Shown: one piece after another, positions 16,736 to 25,673 of the stretch | How positions within the stretch are numbered: the stretch's first letter is position 1 | Layout of the letters: each line of letters begins with the position of its first letter | NCBI GenBank assembly: GCA_002238925.1 | Contig: MPNH01000056.1 | Coordinates: 1 to 35,642, forward strand | Reading direction: 5' to 3' | DNA length: 35,642 nucleotides | From: Spirochaetaceae bacterium bin103 | GTDB taxonomy: Bacteria > Spirochaetota > Spirochaetia > SZUA-6 > Bin103 | Position numbers and translations under genes: made by a program | Notes under the pieces: generated by a model | Told to the model about the DNA's origin: nothing | What the model saw: the letters and a program-made list of their open reading frames with translations, nothing else | Databases searched by the model: none

Positions 16736-18390
16736 ACCCCGGCAGCGCACTGCCGCACCGCGCCGGTCGGGCGGATGCACAGCGTGCGGTCGGCCGCGAT
16801 GTCGTGCAGGTCCGTTATGCGTCCGTCCGGCCACTCGACACGTACCCGTTGCGCCACGCGGTGGCGGCCGAGCCCGAAGTGGGCGGACAGCTCCGCGGAG
16901 CCGAGGTAGGTGCAGCCGCCGTCGAGGTAGCGGTACTGGCGGCGGCCGCCGGCGCTGAGTTCGATGCGCGCCCCGCGGCCGTTGGGCGCCAGACCGGGCG
17001 CCGCGGAGGTGTCTAGGAACAGCCGCAGCCAGTGGGTGCCGGGGCCGGCGAGGTCGTTGCGGTACAGGCTGATCGGTCCGAGCGCGTCGAAGATCACCAG
17101 ATCCTGGTCGCCGTCGTTGTCGTAGTCGAGGTGGATAAGGCCACGCCCCTCGCCGGCGTGGTCGAGCCCGGCGGCGGCCCCCACCTCGCTGAACCGAAGC
17201 GCACCGGTGGGCTGCAACTCGTTGCGGAACAGGTAGGTACGCTCGTGCAGCCACTCCTGGCGGCCGGCGGCGTTCAGTTCCGCCCAGCCGTTGGTTGTCA
17301 CCAGGTCCTGGTCGCCGTCGTGGTCCAGGTCCACCGCCACCGCACCCCAGCCCCAGCCGCCGTCACTGACTCCGGCGGCACCGGCGAGTTCGTCGTAGCG
17401 GTGGCCGCCTAGATTGCGGTACAACATGTTGCCGGTGCCCGGCACCGCGGGCGCATCCCACGGCACGTCGTAGCCGCCGATGCCGTGTACGGAGGTCACA
17501 TACCAGTCGAGGCGGCCGTCGTTGTCGAAATCGCCGGTTACGTGGCCCATGCCGTTGGCGTCCAGGCCGGTGCCGGAAGCGTCCGTGGCATCTGCGAAGG
17601 TGCCGTCGCCGCGGTTCACGAAGTAGCGGCTGGTGTAGGCGTCGGCCGCCACCAGCAGCTCCGGGTAGCGATCGCCGTCCATGTCGGCGAAGCTCGCGGC
17701 AAATCCGCGCACCCCGTCGAGCGCCAAGCCGGCGCGGTGGGTGGCGTTGCCGAACGTGCCGTCGCCGTTGTTCCGGAACAGCAGGTTGCCGTAGGCGCCG
17801 GACATCCACGCGGCCACGAACAGATCCAGGTCGCCGTCCAGATCGTAGTCGCCGAACGCCGCGCCCATGCCGCTGGCAACACTGGTCGATGTGCGGCTGA
17901 CGTGCGCCGTACGCGCCACGTCGCTGAACGTGGGCACACCATCGGGTCCGGGACCCCGGTTGCGGAACAGCAGGTGCTGCCCCGGCTCCGCCCGGTCGTG
18001 CTCCGCCGGCCCGAAGCTGGTCAGAAAGATGTCGACCCAGCCGTCGCCGTCGTAGTCCCCCACCGCCACGCCGTGCCCCAGGTGGGGGCGGCCGAGTCCG
18101 GCCGCGGCGGCGTGGTCGGTAAAGGTGCCGTCGCCGTTGTTAAGGTAGAATCTATCCGGCGCGCCGCCGCCGGCGACGAAGTACAGGTCCTGCCAGCCGT
18201 CGTTGTCGAAGTCGGCGGCGGCGCCGCCGGCGGTCATCGCCAGCAGCGTCTCCAGAGAGGGCCGGTGGCGGGCCGTGAGCCCGGCCGCCTGCGCCTGCTC
18301 GGAGAAACGCATCTGGGCGGCGGCGCCGGCGCCCGGTACGAGCAGCGCGGCAAGCCCGGCCACCACAAGCTGCAGTACGCGACGATACAC
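16723..18390 (-). CDS. Secreted FG-GAP/ASPIC-UnbV repeat protein (CRTAC1-like)
   Basis: 555 residues from GTG 18390. A signal peptide (VYRRVLQLVVAGLAALLV, cleavage after about Ala-Ala-Ala) leads to a beta-propeller of at least seven FG-GAP repeats. Each repeat has a calcium-binding D-x-D-x-D-G-type loop (DFDNDGWQD, DYDGDGWVD, DYDLDGDLD and so on). A C-terminal ASPIC/UnbV domain follows (ARIELSAGGRRQYRYLDGG to HFGLGRH and VEWPDG). Such proteins are exported and probably bind surfaces, glycans or other proteins; no enzymatic role is known from the sequence. The frame is open to 18501, but the extra residues would mask the signal peptide, and an extended -10 sits eight bases before the GTG. It converges on the importer permease gene with a 13-bp overlap. 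Confidence 0.9.
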   Translation of the reverse strand: MYRRVLQLVVAGLAALLVPGAGAAAQMRFSEQAQAAGLTARHRPSLETLLAMTAGGAAADFDNDGWQDLYFVAGGGAPDRFYLNNGDGTFTDHAAAAGLGRPHLGHGVAVGDYDGDGWVDIFLTSFGPAEHDRAEPGQHLLFRNRGPGPDGVPTFSDVARTAHVSRTSTSVASGMGAAFGDYDLDGDLDLFVAAWMSGAYGNLLFRNNGDGTFGNATHRAGLALDGVRGFAASFADMDGDRYPELLVAADAYTSRYFVNRGDGTFADATDASGTGLDANGMGHVTGDFDNDGRLDWYVTSVHGIGGYDVPWDAPAVPGTGNMLYRNLGGHRYDELAGAAGVSDGGWGWGAVAVDLDHDGDQDLVTTNGWAELNAAGRQEWLHERTYLFRNELQPTGALRFSEVGAAAGLDHAGEGRGLIHLDYDNDGDQDLVIFDALGPISLYRNDLAGPGTHWLRLFLDTSAAPGLAPNGRGARIELSAGGRRQYRYLDGGCTYLGSAELSAHFGLGRHRVAQRVRVEWPDGRITDLHDIAADRTLCIRPTGAVRQCAAGVQLL

Positions 18391-18398
18391 GGCATACC

Positions 18399-18407
18399 AG
18401 CATAGCA
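18399..18407 (-). promoter_or_regulatory. Extended -10 promoter of the FG-GAP gene, predicted leaderless
   Basis: Read on the minus strand, TGCTATGCT is an extended -10 ending eight bases before the GTG start at 18390. No good -35 or Shine-Dalgarno site is seen. Confidence 0.5.
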
Positions 18408-18548
18408 CGCGTCGCCGGAGGTTCGGCTGCTGCAGCTGCTGCGGTTGCACTCGACTGCGCGAAAACCGCGCGGCCTGCTGCCGGCATTCGGCCGGTGCCA
18501 CGAAGGCGGCACGGTGCTGGCGCGGCTTTGCGGCCCGCGGGGCGCCGG

Positions 18549-19463
18549 TCAGCCGGCGCGGCGGCGGGCGGCGGCTTCCTGCAGGCGGCGGCGAACGCCG
18601 TCCCAGGCGGAATAGTCGCCGAGGGTCCGCGGGTGGCGGCTACGCACCACAAGCGGCGGCCTGGCGCTGCGGTCGAGGGCGTCCTGCAAGGCGTTGTCGC
18701 CGATGCGCTCCTGCTCGGTCTGCTCGCGGTAGCCGGGCGTCTCGCGGAAACGGACATCGACGCTCCAGCGTACACCGTCGCTGCGGTTCACCTTGCTGCC
18801 GTGGAAGGTGAGGTTGTGGAACGCCAGGAAGTCGCCGCAGCGCATCGGTTCGGGCACCGCCGTGCCGCGCTGCTCCACGTCTTCAAAGCTCACCATGTTG
18901 TGGTCGGCACGCCGCGCGCCCGGCAACAGGCCCCACTTGTGGCTGCCGGGAATGAGCCACAGGCAGCCGTTGCGCTCGTCCACGTCGACCAGCGGAATCC
19001 ATACGGAAATCACCAGGATGTGACCCGTTTCCGGCCCGTAGTACTGGCTGTCCTGGTGCATCGGGAAGGCGGTGTTGGTGCTGCCGGGCAGCTTGGGACG
19101 CAGGTGGTAGTCGCCATTGAAGGAGATCTCCTCGCCCAGCAGCGGCTGCAGGGCGTCGAGGATCGCCCGGTTGCGCACCAGCCCGTACAGCTCGGGCGAG
19201 AACAGGAACGTGTTCCAGGAGCGCATGCGCGACTCCGAGTCGCGGTACAGCAGCGCCAGGCGGCGCTCGAAGGAGGCGTCGGCGTGCGTCGACTCGATGG
19301 CGCCCTCGGCGTGCAATTCGCGCGCGTGGGCGTCGACGTTGCGGTCGATGAGGTCGCGGATCGGCTGCAGCATCGCGTCGGGCAGCGCGCCGCGTACGAT
19401 GAAGTAGCCGTCCGTCTGGAACCGCTTGGTCTGCTCGGTCTGGGTTGGGGAGGTTGTTGCCAT
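18549..19463 (-). CDS. Phytanoyl-CoA dioxygenase (PhyH)-like oxygenase
   Basis: 304 residues, a cupin-fold Fe(II)/2-oxoglutarate-dependent oxygenase type. Iron ligands are visible: H136-x-D138 in FPMHQDSQ and the distal His221 in FHGS. The Arg for 2-oxoglutarate is probably in VRWSVDVRF, and the family motif WLIPGSHKWG is at about 169-178. These enzymes hydroxylate or otherwise oxidise small molecules; the substrate here is unknown. ATG 19463 has GGAG eight bases upstream and follows the preceding stop by 19 bp. It is the second gene of the minus arm of the divergent cluster, after the Asp-box gene, so both probably act on the same compound. Confidence 0.88.
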   Translation of the reverse strand: MATTSPTQTEQTKRFQTDGYFIVRGALPDAMLQPIRDLIDRNVDAHARELHAEGAIESTHADASFERRLALLYRDSESRMRSWNTFLFSPELYGLVRNRAILDALQPLLGEEISFNGDYHLRPKLPGSTNTAFPMHQDSQYYGPETGHILVISVWIPLVDVDERNGCLWLIPGSHKWGLLPGARRADHNMVSFEDVEQRGTAVPEPMRCGDFLAFHNLTFHGSKVNRSDGVRWSVDVRFRETPGYREQTEQERIGDNALQDALDRSARPPLVVRSRHPRTLGDYSAWDGVRRRLQEAAARRRAG

Positions 19464-19482
19464 GGCTGTCTCCGCTTGGCGT

Positions 19483-20697
19483 TTACTTGGCGGTGGGCAC
19501 CCGCCCGCCGGGGCGTTGCCGTACCCGCCGATACTGGGCTTGGGCATGGGCGCGCGCGGTTTCGATGTAGGCGCCGTTGTCACGCGGATGATACCACCAG
19601 ATGTCGCCCTCGGGGTAGAGGTACCAGTCGGAGCGGCTCACCAGATAGCCGCGGATCTGCGCCCGCGGGGCGTCGTCGGTCACGTAGTTGACCACGTACA
19701 GGTCGCCGCTCGCCAACTGCACCCAGCCGCTGTAGCCGCTGTCCGGGCACACCGCGCGGTCGTTGTCCAGGAATGCCGTGCGCGCCTGGTGAAAATCGTC
19801 GGCCCAGCGCTCGCGATCCACCGGCGCGGTGCGCGCAGCCTCGGCCGGGGTTTCCACGTGCAGCGCCAGGCTGTGGGAGACGCCGGCGCCGTAGCGGTAG
19901 GTGATGGCGATCTCTCCGGACCGCAACCGTCCCACCGACGGACGCCCCAGGCAGGCGTTCATCTGCGCCCGCACCGGCACCGACCAGCTGCGCCCGCCGT
20001 CGTGCGACAGGCTCTTCCAGCCGGACAGCGTCTCGGCGTCCTCGCGCATGTAGCACACCACGGTGCCATCATCGAGCTCGGCGAAGTCGCCCTCGTTCAG
20101 ACGCCACGGCAGCCCGTTGGCGCTCGGGGTGGCCGGGTGCGGTACCTCGGCGGGCCCTTCCCAGGTGGCGCCGAGGTCGCGTGACCGGTACACCTGCTGC
20201 TGTTCCTGCATGTCGGTGCGCCTGCCAGTCGGGAAGAGAATGCGCGTCACGCCGATCAGCAGGTCACCGTCGGTGAGCTGCTTGATCGACGGCACGATGC
20301 CGGACGTGATGCCGGTTTCCTGCGGGCCCTGCCAGGTGGCGCCGGCGTCGGCGCTGCGGAATAGCAGGATCATGCCGGGCTCCGGCTCCACTTCCGGCTT
20401 GTACAGCAGGTCCACGGCCAGGTACAGGGTGCCGTCGGCGGCGCACATCAGCCGGGAGCAGTTGAGTACCCCCTCGCCGTCGCGCTGCTGCTCCTCGGTG
20501 CGCTCCACCACGGTGTGCTTCGGCTCCCAGGTGCGCCCCTCGTCGTGGCTGCGGCGCACCACCACCCGCGAAAACGGCTGCGGACCGTGGCGCAGGCTTT
20601 CGCGGTAGGTCACCACGAGAGTGCCGTCGGGAGTCTGTGCAATGTCGGCAAACGCCTCGTACAGGTCATCGTCGCGCGAGATGGTGATGCGTTCCAT
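19483..20697 (-). CDS. Asp-box (BNR) sialidase-like protein, cytoplasmic
   Basis: 404 residues, no signal peptide. Asp-boxes lie at 50-57, 115-122, 172-179 and 231-238. It is clearly paralogous to the Asp-box protein at 11182-12327: both share YRESL(V/R)HG near residue 31, an Asp-box at residues 50-57, a matching GRP..G.LRSGE segment and the C-terminal YSGWVQL..GDLYVV.Y signature. Function is therefore likely to be related, with the substrate unknown. The catalytic Arg triad of true sialidases cannot be confirmed by eye. AAGG stands about seven bases before ATG 20697. It is divergent from the next Asp-box gene across only 57 bp and heads the minus arm of the cluster. Confidence 0.83.
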   Translation of the reverse strand: MERITISRDDDLYEAFADIAQTPDGTLVVTYRESLRHGPQPFSRVVVRRSHDEGRTWEPKHTVVERTEEQQRDGEGVLNCSRLMCAADGTLYLAVDLLYKPEVEPEPGMILLFRSADAGATWQGPQETGITSGIVPSIKQLTDGDLLIGVTRILFPTGRRTDMQEQQQVYRSRDLGATWEGPAEVPHPATPSANGLPWRLNEGDFAELDDGTVVCYMREDAETLSGWKSLSHDGGRSWSVPVRAQMNACLGRPSVGRLRSGEIAITYRYGAGVSHSLALHVETPAEAARTAPVDRERWADDFHQARTAFLDNDRAVCPDSGYSGWVQLASGDLYVVNYVTDDAPRAQIRGYLVSRSDWYLYPEGDIWWYHPRDNGAYIETARAHAQAQYRRVRQRPGGRVPTAK

Positions 20698-20754
20698 GGC
20701 CCTTCAGGTTACACTCAAGGTCTCGGAACCGGTAGCCCGCGCAAGGAGGCCCGG

Positions 20755-21861
20755 ATGCAAGCCGCCATCGGCCGCACCACCATCATCTTCAAGGCGCAGC
20801 ACGCCTACTCGTCGCACGCGTGCATCACGCGCCTGCCGGACGGCGACTGGCTGGTCGCCTTCGCCCAGAGCCTGGAGCGGGTGCCTTACCGGCATCCGCC
20901 CGGCGATCCGCAGTATCTCAACTTCATTACCCGCTCCCGCGACCGGGGCGAAACCTGGACGGCGCCGCGGGTGGCGCCCGGCTACGACTGGCACGGCGTG
21001 GAGGTGCCCGGCATCAGCGCCCTGTCCAGCGGCGAGGTGCTGCTCAACCAGTGGCGCTTTCTGTGGTACCCGCTGGAGGAGGCGCAGGCGCTGGCCGCGC
21101 GCGGCGAGCGCGAGATCTTTGTGCGCGGCGAACGGGGCTGGCAGCCGGTGCGCGGCGACGGCGACTGGCGGCACCACCCCTATCCCTACGCGCGCGCCGA
21201 GGGCGGCGCCTGGGTGCACGTCAGCCGCGACGGCGGGCGCACCTGGGAGCACACCGCCGAGGTGGCCATCGCCCCCTACCAGGGCGCGTTCAGCCCCAAG
21301 GGCGCACTGGAACTGGCGGACGGCGACCTGCTGCTGGCGCTCGGCAGCCACGACCACTGTCCGCTGGAGTCCTCGTTCTGCGTCCGCTCGCACGACCGCG
21401 GGCGCAGTTGGGGCGCACCGGTGGAGGTGGCCCGCAGGCAGGGGCTGATCTTCTCCGAGCCGTCGGCGGGGCAGACCGCCGCCGGCACCGTTCTGATGGC
21501 GTCGCGAGAGGAGAACCACGGCCGCATCCACCTGAGCGCCTCGCGCGACGGCGGCACCACCTGGGAGCCGCCGCGGGAGCTGCCGGTGTGGGGCTATCCC
21601 AGCCACTGCGTGGCGCTCGCCGACGGCCGCGTGGCAATCGTCTACGGGCGGCGCCGAGCGCCGTTTGGCATCCGCGCCATCGTCAGCGAAGACGACGGCG
21701 CGTCGTGGAGCGGCGAAATCGTGATTCGCGGCGACCTGCCGAACGGCAACCTCGGCTATCCGGCGGCGATCGAATATCAGCCGGGGCGGCTGTTCACCGC
21801 CTACTACGGCGAGGACCACGACGGCGTAACCTGCATCCAGGGCACCTGGTTCGACGTATGA
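20755..21861 (+). CDS. Asp-box (BNR) sialidase-like protein, cytoplasmic
   Basis: 368 residues, no export signal. Five Asp-boxes are visible at 61-68, 157-164, 212-219, 263-270 and 311-318, the most complete propeller of the four in this window. There is a long insert around residues 105-150 (WYPLEEAQALAARGE and following). REENHGRIHLSASRDGGTTW resembles sialidase blades that carry an Arg near the active site. It lacks the exact C-terminal signature of its neighbours but ends with a related GRLFTAYYGEDHDG strand. ATG 20755 is fixed by AAGGAGG at 20743-20749; the frame is open back to 20515, opposite the divergent gene. It is the first gene of a five-gene plus-strand operon. Confidence 0.85.
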   Translation: MQAAIGRTTIIFKAQHAYSSHACITRLPDGDWLVAFAQSLERVPYRHPPGDPQYLNFITRSRDRGETWTAPRVAPGYDWHGVEVPGISALSSGEVLLNQWRFLWYPLEEAQALAARGEREIFVRGERGWQPVRGDGDWRHHPYPYARAEGGAWVHVSRDGGRTWEHTAEVAIAPYQGAFSPKGALELADGDLLLALGSHDHCPLESSFCVRSHDRGRSWGAPVEVARRQGLIFSEPSAGQTAAGTVLMASREENHGRIHLSASRDGGTTWEPPRELPVWGYPSHCVALADGRVAIVYGRRRAPFGIRAIVSEDDGASWSGEIVIRGDLPNGNLGYPAAIEYQPGRLFTAYYGEDHDGVTCIQGTWFDV

Positions 21862-21884
21862 CGCCGCGCTTGCAAGGAGCAGCC

Positions 21885-23189
21885 ATGAGCCACGAACTCG
21901 AAAACCTGGCGACCGTCGATCCGGGAACGCTGGACCGCGCGGAGATCTTCCGCCACCTGCCGCCCAACCGGGTAGGCGAGGCCGACCGCCGCTACATGGA
22001 CGAGGTGCTCGCCGACGGCTTCGGCAACAAGGAGTCGGCCGACATGCCGGCGCGCTTCGAACGCGCCTTCGCCGAGCGCTTCGGGGTGCCGTACGCCATC
22101 TCGTGCAACTCCGGCTCCGGCACCATGCTGGCCTGCCTGCTGGCGGCCGGGGTCGGGCCGGGCGACGAGGTGATCGTGCCCACGGTAACCATGGCGGCGA
22201 CCGCGTTCGTGGTGCTGCAGTGCGGTGCGGTCCCGGTGTTCGCGGACTGCGATCCCGACACCTTTACCATCGACCCGGCCGACGTGCGGGACAAGGTGAC
22301 CGAATTTACCCGCGCCGTGATCCCGGTAACCGTGTTCGGCCTGCCGGCGGACTTCGACGCCATCGGTGCCATCGCTCGCGACCACAGCCTGGTGGTAATT
22401 GAGGATGACGCGCAGTGCTTCCTGGCCTGGTACCGAGGGCGGCTGGCAGGCACCATCGGCGATGCCGCCAGCTTCAGCCTGCAGGGCTCGAAGCACATCA
22501 CCAGCGGCGGCGACGGCGGCATGGTGATTACCGCCGACGAGGAGCTGGCCACCGGCGTGCGCAAGGCGGCGATACAGGGGTACAGCGCGCTCGGCGCCAG
22601 CGCCGGCTCCACGATGATGCCGCGCGACATCCGCCAGGACTGGGCGTTCGAGCGCCATACCCACATGGGCTACAACTTCCGCATGTCGGCGATGCAGTCG
22701 GCGCTCGGCCTGGCCCAGCTCGAGCGGTTGGAGTACCTGGTGGCGGCGCGCCGCATCATCGCCCACCAGTACCGGCAGGTGATCCGCGAGGAGGGTTGCC
22801 GGTGGCTGATCCCGCCGGTGGTCCCGGACGGATCCACGCACAGCTACTGGAGCTTCACTTGCAAGCTGGACGAGGAGCTGTTGGGGGTGGATTGGCGCAG
22901 CTTCCGGCGCACCTTCATCGAGCACGGCGGCGACGGCCTCTACGGGCTGTGGGTGCCGGTGCATCTGGAGCCGGTGTTCCGCAACCTGTCATTCTACGGT
23001 GCCCCGGAGCGCGCGCCGCATCACGACCCGCGCTACCGCGGCGCGGTGAAGGCGTACCGCACCGGCGACTGCCCCACCGCCGAGAGGCTGCGCAATTCGC
23101 TGTGCCTGTTCAAGACCGGCAGCCAGACGCTGGCCAAGGTGGACAGCCAGCTGGACGCGCTGCGGCGGACGATCCGCCACTACGGGTAG
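21885..23189 (+). CDS. DegT/DnrJ/EryC1-type PLP aminotransferase
   Basis: 434 residues. This fold-type I family transfers an amino group, usually from glutamate or glutamine, to keto sugars or keto-cyclitols. The PLP-binding lysine is K203 in LQGSKHITSGGDGG. The cofactor Asp is in VIEDDAQCFLAWYRG, and GDEVIVPTVTMAATAFVV and YNFRMSAMQSALGLAQL are family motifs. The chain is somewhat longer than typical sugar aminotransferases (about 370-400). ATG 21885 is set by AAGGAG five bases upstream, inside a much longer open frame that mirrors the preceding gene. It sits 23 bp after one Asp-box gene and 6 bp before another, so an amino sugar or amino-cyclitol is a reasonable guess for the pathway. Confidence 0.93.
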   Translation: MSHELENLATVDPGTLDRAEIFRHLPPNRVGEADRRYMDEVLADGFGNKESADMPARFERAFAERFGVPYAISCNSGSGTMLACLLAAGVGPGDEVIVPTVTMAATAFVVLQCGAVPVFADCDPDTFTIDPADVRDKVTEFTRAVIPVTVFGLPADFDAIGAIARDHSLVVIEDDAQCFLAWYRGRLAGTIGDAASFSLQGSKHITSGGDGGMVITADEELATGVRKAAIQGYSALGASAGSTMMPRDIRQDWAFERHTHMGYNFRMSAMQSALGLAQLERLEYLVAARRIIAHQYRQVIREEGCRWLIPPVVPDGSTHSYWSFTCKLDEELLGVDWRSFRRTFIEHGGDGLYGLWVPVHLEPVFRNLSFYGAPERAPHHDPRYRGAVKAYRTGDCPTAERLRNSLCLFKTGSQTLAKVDSQLDALRRTIRHYG

Positions 23190-23195
23190 CGGGTC

Positions 23196-24878
23196 ATGGG
23201 GATGCGTACCCTGGAGGGCACCGGCCGCCTGTTCGACGTGTGGCGGATTCCGGACCGCTTCACCAAGAACCCCGATATCATCCACTTCCCGACCGGCCGG
23301 CTGATGCTGGTGTTCTGCGACTGCGACAAGCACTGGCCGGAGCAATCGAGCCGTATCACCACCCTGGAGAGTGCCGACGGCGGCGCCACCTGGGGCAACC
23401 CGCGGGTGGTGGCGGAAGCACGCATCGACCGTGGCGAGGAGCGCTGGCTCACCCCGCGGCTGAGCCGTCTGCGCGGCGGACGGCTGGTGATCGTGTGCGA
23501 CCACGACGACTACAACTACTACCACGTCGACCGCCCGTCGGGGGTGTGGATCTGGTTCAGCGACGACGAGGGCGCCACCTGGAGCGAGCCGCGCCACACC
23601 ACCATCCCCGGCATCGAGCCGGACCGGGTGGTAGAGCTGGCGGACGGGGCGCTGATTACCACCACCGAGGTGGTACCGCGCGACAACTGGCGGCTGGCGG
23701 TGATGGCCAGCCGTTCCCGCGACGGCGGTCTGACCTGGGATCCACCGAGCGTGGTGGCCAAGGATCCCGGCCACGACTACAACGAAGGCGCGGTTGTGGT
23801 GCTCTCCAGCGGCGCCTTGGCGTGCGTGATGCGCGAGGAGAACCACAACGGCTACCCCTCCTGTGTCGCCTTCTCCTACGACCTGGGCCGCACCTGGAGC
23901 GGCGTGCGGCCGCTGCCGTTCTCCGGCGACCGGCCGTACGCCAGGGAGCTGCGCGACGGCCGCGTGCTGGTGACCTACCGCAACCAGGCGGGCAACCGCG
24001 GCACCCACGCCTGGGCCGGCGACCTGGCCGACACCGCATACCAGGTGGCCGGGGTGCACTACGGCGACGAAGTGTGCCTGGTCGGCGGCGCCCTGCACAT
24101 CGCCAACCGCCCGCGCGGCGTCACCCGCTACCTGCTGCAGCCACCGGAGAACCTGCGCAGCGACTTCCTGCTGGAGGCGCGCCTGCGGGTGGACGGTCCG
24201 CCCGGCGTGCCGCTTGCCACCTTGCACGTCAGCCGGGTGTCGTTCTGCGTATTCGTGTTGCGCGACGCCATCTGGTGCGATTTTCGGCGCCGCCCGGCGA
24301 GCAGCGCCAACCCCGGCTTCCACGGTTCTACCACCGGCCCGCGGGTAGACGCCGCCCACCCGGTGGACATGACCGAGTATCACACCGTACGCGTGCAAGC
24401 CACGGCGGGCCGCATGTGGGTGAGCGTGGATGGCCAAGAGGTGATCCACGGCGTGGTGACCCGCGAGTGGCCGCTGGAGGAGACCTGGTTCGGGCGCGAG
24501 CCGGAGGGCGGCGGCGAGGTGTGGTTCCGGCACGTAAACTACCACATTCGCAACGAGCACGAGGCGGAGTACGTGTGGCACTGGGACGCGCGCCGCGGGC
24601 GCCTGCCCGACCAGTACCAGCTCGACAACATGCTCGAGATCAGCGCCAATCCGCCCGCCGATCCGGTGGCCTACAGCGACGGACGGCACGGCGAGATCAG
24701 CAGCGGCGTGCCCGACAACGGCTACTCGTCCTGGGTGGAGCTGCCCGACGGCTCCATCTACTTTGTCGACTACACCAACCATGGCGACCCAGCCCCGTTC
24801 GGCCACCTGTACGGCGCCGTGCTGACCCCGGACGACTTCGGTCCCCGGCGCCGGGGAAGCGGTGAAGATGGAAGTTGA
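23196..24878 (+). CDS. Asp-box sialidase-like protein with extra lectin-like domain
   Basis: 560 residues, no signal peptide. The N-terminal propeller starts with WRIPDRFTKNPD, close to the RIP motif that carries a catalytic Arg in true sialidases. Asp-boxes lie at 59-66, 122-129, 174-181 and 227-234. Residues about 315-460 differ from the other Asp-box proteins. They look like a beta-sandwich with a concanavalin/LamG-type pattern (DFLLEARLRVDG, YHTVRVQATAGRMWVSVDGQ), seen in carbohydrate-binding inserts of some glycosidases. The end (about 505-530) has the shared NGYSSWVELPDGSIYFVDY signature. The start is ATG 23196 or the second Met at 23202; the ribosome site is weak. It follows the aminotransferase by 6 bp and overlaps the SDR start by 11 bp. 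Confidence 0.85.
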   Translation: MGMRTLEGTGRLFDVWRIPDRFTKNPDIIHFPTGRLMLVFCDCDKHWPEQSSRITTLESADGGATWGNPRVVAEARIDRGEERWLTPRLSRLRGGRLVIVCDHDDYNYYHVDRPSGVWIWFSDDEGATWSEPRHTTIPGIEPDRVVELADGALITTTEVVPRDNWRLAVMASRSRDGGLTWDPPSVVAKDPGHDYNEGAVVVLSSGALACVMREENHNGYPSCVAFSYDLGRTWSGVRPLPFSGDRPYARELRDGRVLVTYRNQAGNRGTHAWAGDLADTAYQVAGVHYGDEVCLVGGALHIANRPRGVTRYLLQPPENLRSDFLLEARLRVDGPPGVPLATLHVSRVSFCVFVLRDAIWCDFRRRPASSANPGFHGSTTGPRVDAAHPVDMTEYHTVRVQATAGRMWVSVDGQEVIHGVVTREWPLEETWFGREPEGGGEVWFRHVNYHIRNEHEAEYVWHWDARRGRLPDQYQLDNMLEISANPPADPVAYSDGRHGEISSGVPDNGYSSWVELPDGSIYFVDYTNHGDPAPFGHLYGAVLTPDDFGPRRRGSGEDGS

Positions 24879-25647
24879 CCTGGGTGGGCAGGTGGCGCTG
24901 GTGACCGGCGGCGGCCAGGGCATCGGGCGCGCCATTGCCGGTGCGCTGGCGGCCAACGGCGCGCGCGTTGCCATCGTGGACGTGGACCGCGATTCCGGCG
25001 AACGGGCCGCCGGCGAGCTGGGCGGGCGCTGCTGGCACGCCGACGTCACCGACCACGAGGCGATGGCTGGCGTAATCGAGGAGATCGGCGCTGACTTCGG
25101 CGGGCTGCAGATCCTGATCAACAATGCCGGCATCAACAGCGGCGGCGAGCGGGTGCCGATCGACCGTTTCGCGCTGGCCGACTGGCAGCGCATCCTGCAG
25201 GTGGACCTGACCGGGGTGTTCGTGGTCAGCCGCGCCGCGGTGCCGCTGCTGGAGGCGGGCGGCGGCGGGCGAGTGGTGAACATCAGCTCGGTGGCCGGGC
25301 TGGTGCCGCTGCGCCTGCAGTCGCCGTTCGTGGCCGCCAAGGCGGGGGTGATCAACCTGACCCGCTCCATGGCCCTGGAACTGGGCCCGCGCGGCATCCT
25401 GGTAAACGCTGTGGCGCCGGGGTCCACCCTGACGCGCGGCACCGAGCGCCTGTTCTACGGCGCCGACGGCGCGTTCACGGAGCAGTCCGCCAGCCTGCTG
25501 TCGCACATCCCGCTCGGTCGCCCGGCGAGGGTTGAAGAGATCGCCGCCGCCGCGCTGTTCCTGGTGGCCCCCGAGGCGAGCTACGTGAATGGTGCTATCC
25601 TCACCGTGGACGGCGGCTGGACCGCCGGTTACGCCCGCGATTTCTAG
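24868..25647 (+). CDS. Short-chain dehydrogenase/reductase with Phe for catalytic Tyr
   Basis: 259 residues, classical SDR length. It has the nucleotide site TGGGQGIG (13-20), Asp in VDVD for an NAD-type preference, NNAG at 85-88, Ser141 in ISSV and Lys158. The residue that should be the catalytic Tyr, four before the Lys, is Phe154 (SPFVAAKAG; codon TTC at 25327-25329). SDRs normally need this Tyr as the general acid/base, so the protein may be inactive as a dehydrogenase, use another residue or act as a binding subunit; a sequence error is also possible. ATG 24868 has GGGGAAG eight bases upstream; GTG 24862 is an alternative. Its first 11 bases overlap the preceding gene. Confidence 0.92.
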   Translation: MEVDLGGQVALVTGGGQGIGRAIAGALAANGARVAIVDVDRDSGERAAGELGGRCWHADVTDHEAMAGVIEEIGADFGGLQILINNAGINSGGERVPIDRFALADWQRILQVDLTGVFVVSRAAVPLLEAGGGGRVVNISSVAGLVPLRLQSPFVAAKAGVINLTRSMALELGPRGILVNAVAPGSTLTRGTERLFYGADGAFTEQSASLLSHIPLGRPARVEEIAAAALFLVAPEASYVNGAILTVDGGWTAGYARDF

Positions 25648-25673
25648 AGTTGCCAGAGCAAGGAGGACAAGAG

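Noticed and set aside
18391..18501. 37-residue N-terminal extension of the FG-GAP protein
   Set aside because: It would bury a clear signal peptide; a promoter-like element lies just before the chosen GTG.
22415..25442. Two long open frames of over 800 codons, one on each strand, across the aminotransferase, Asp-box and SDR genes
   Set aside because: Compositional shadows of the GC-rich genes, with no motifs. The real genes have ribosome sites, catalytic motifs and normal lengths.
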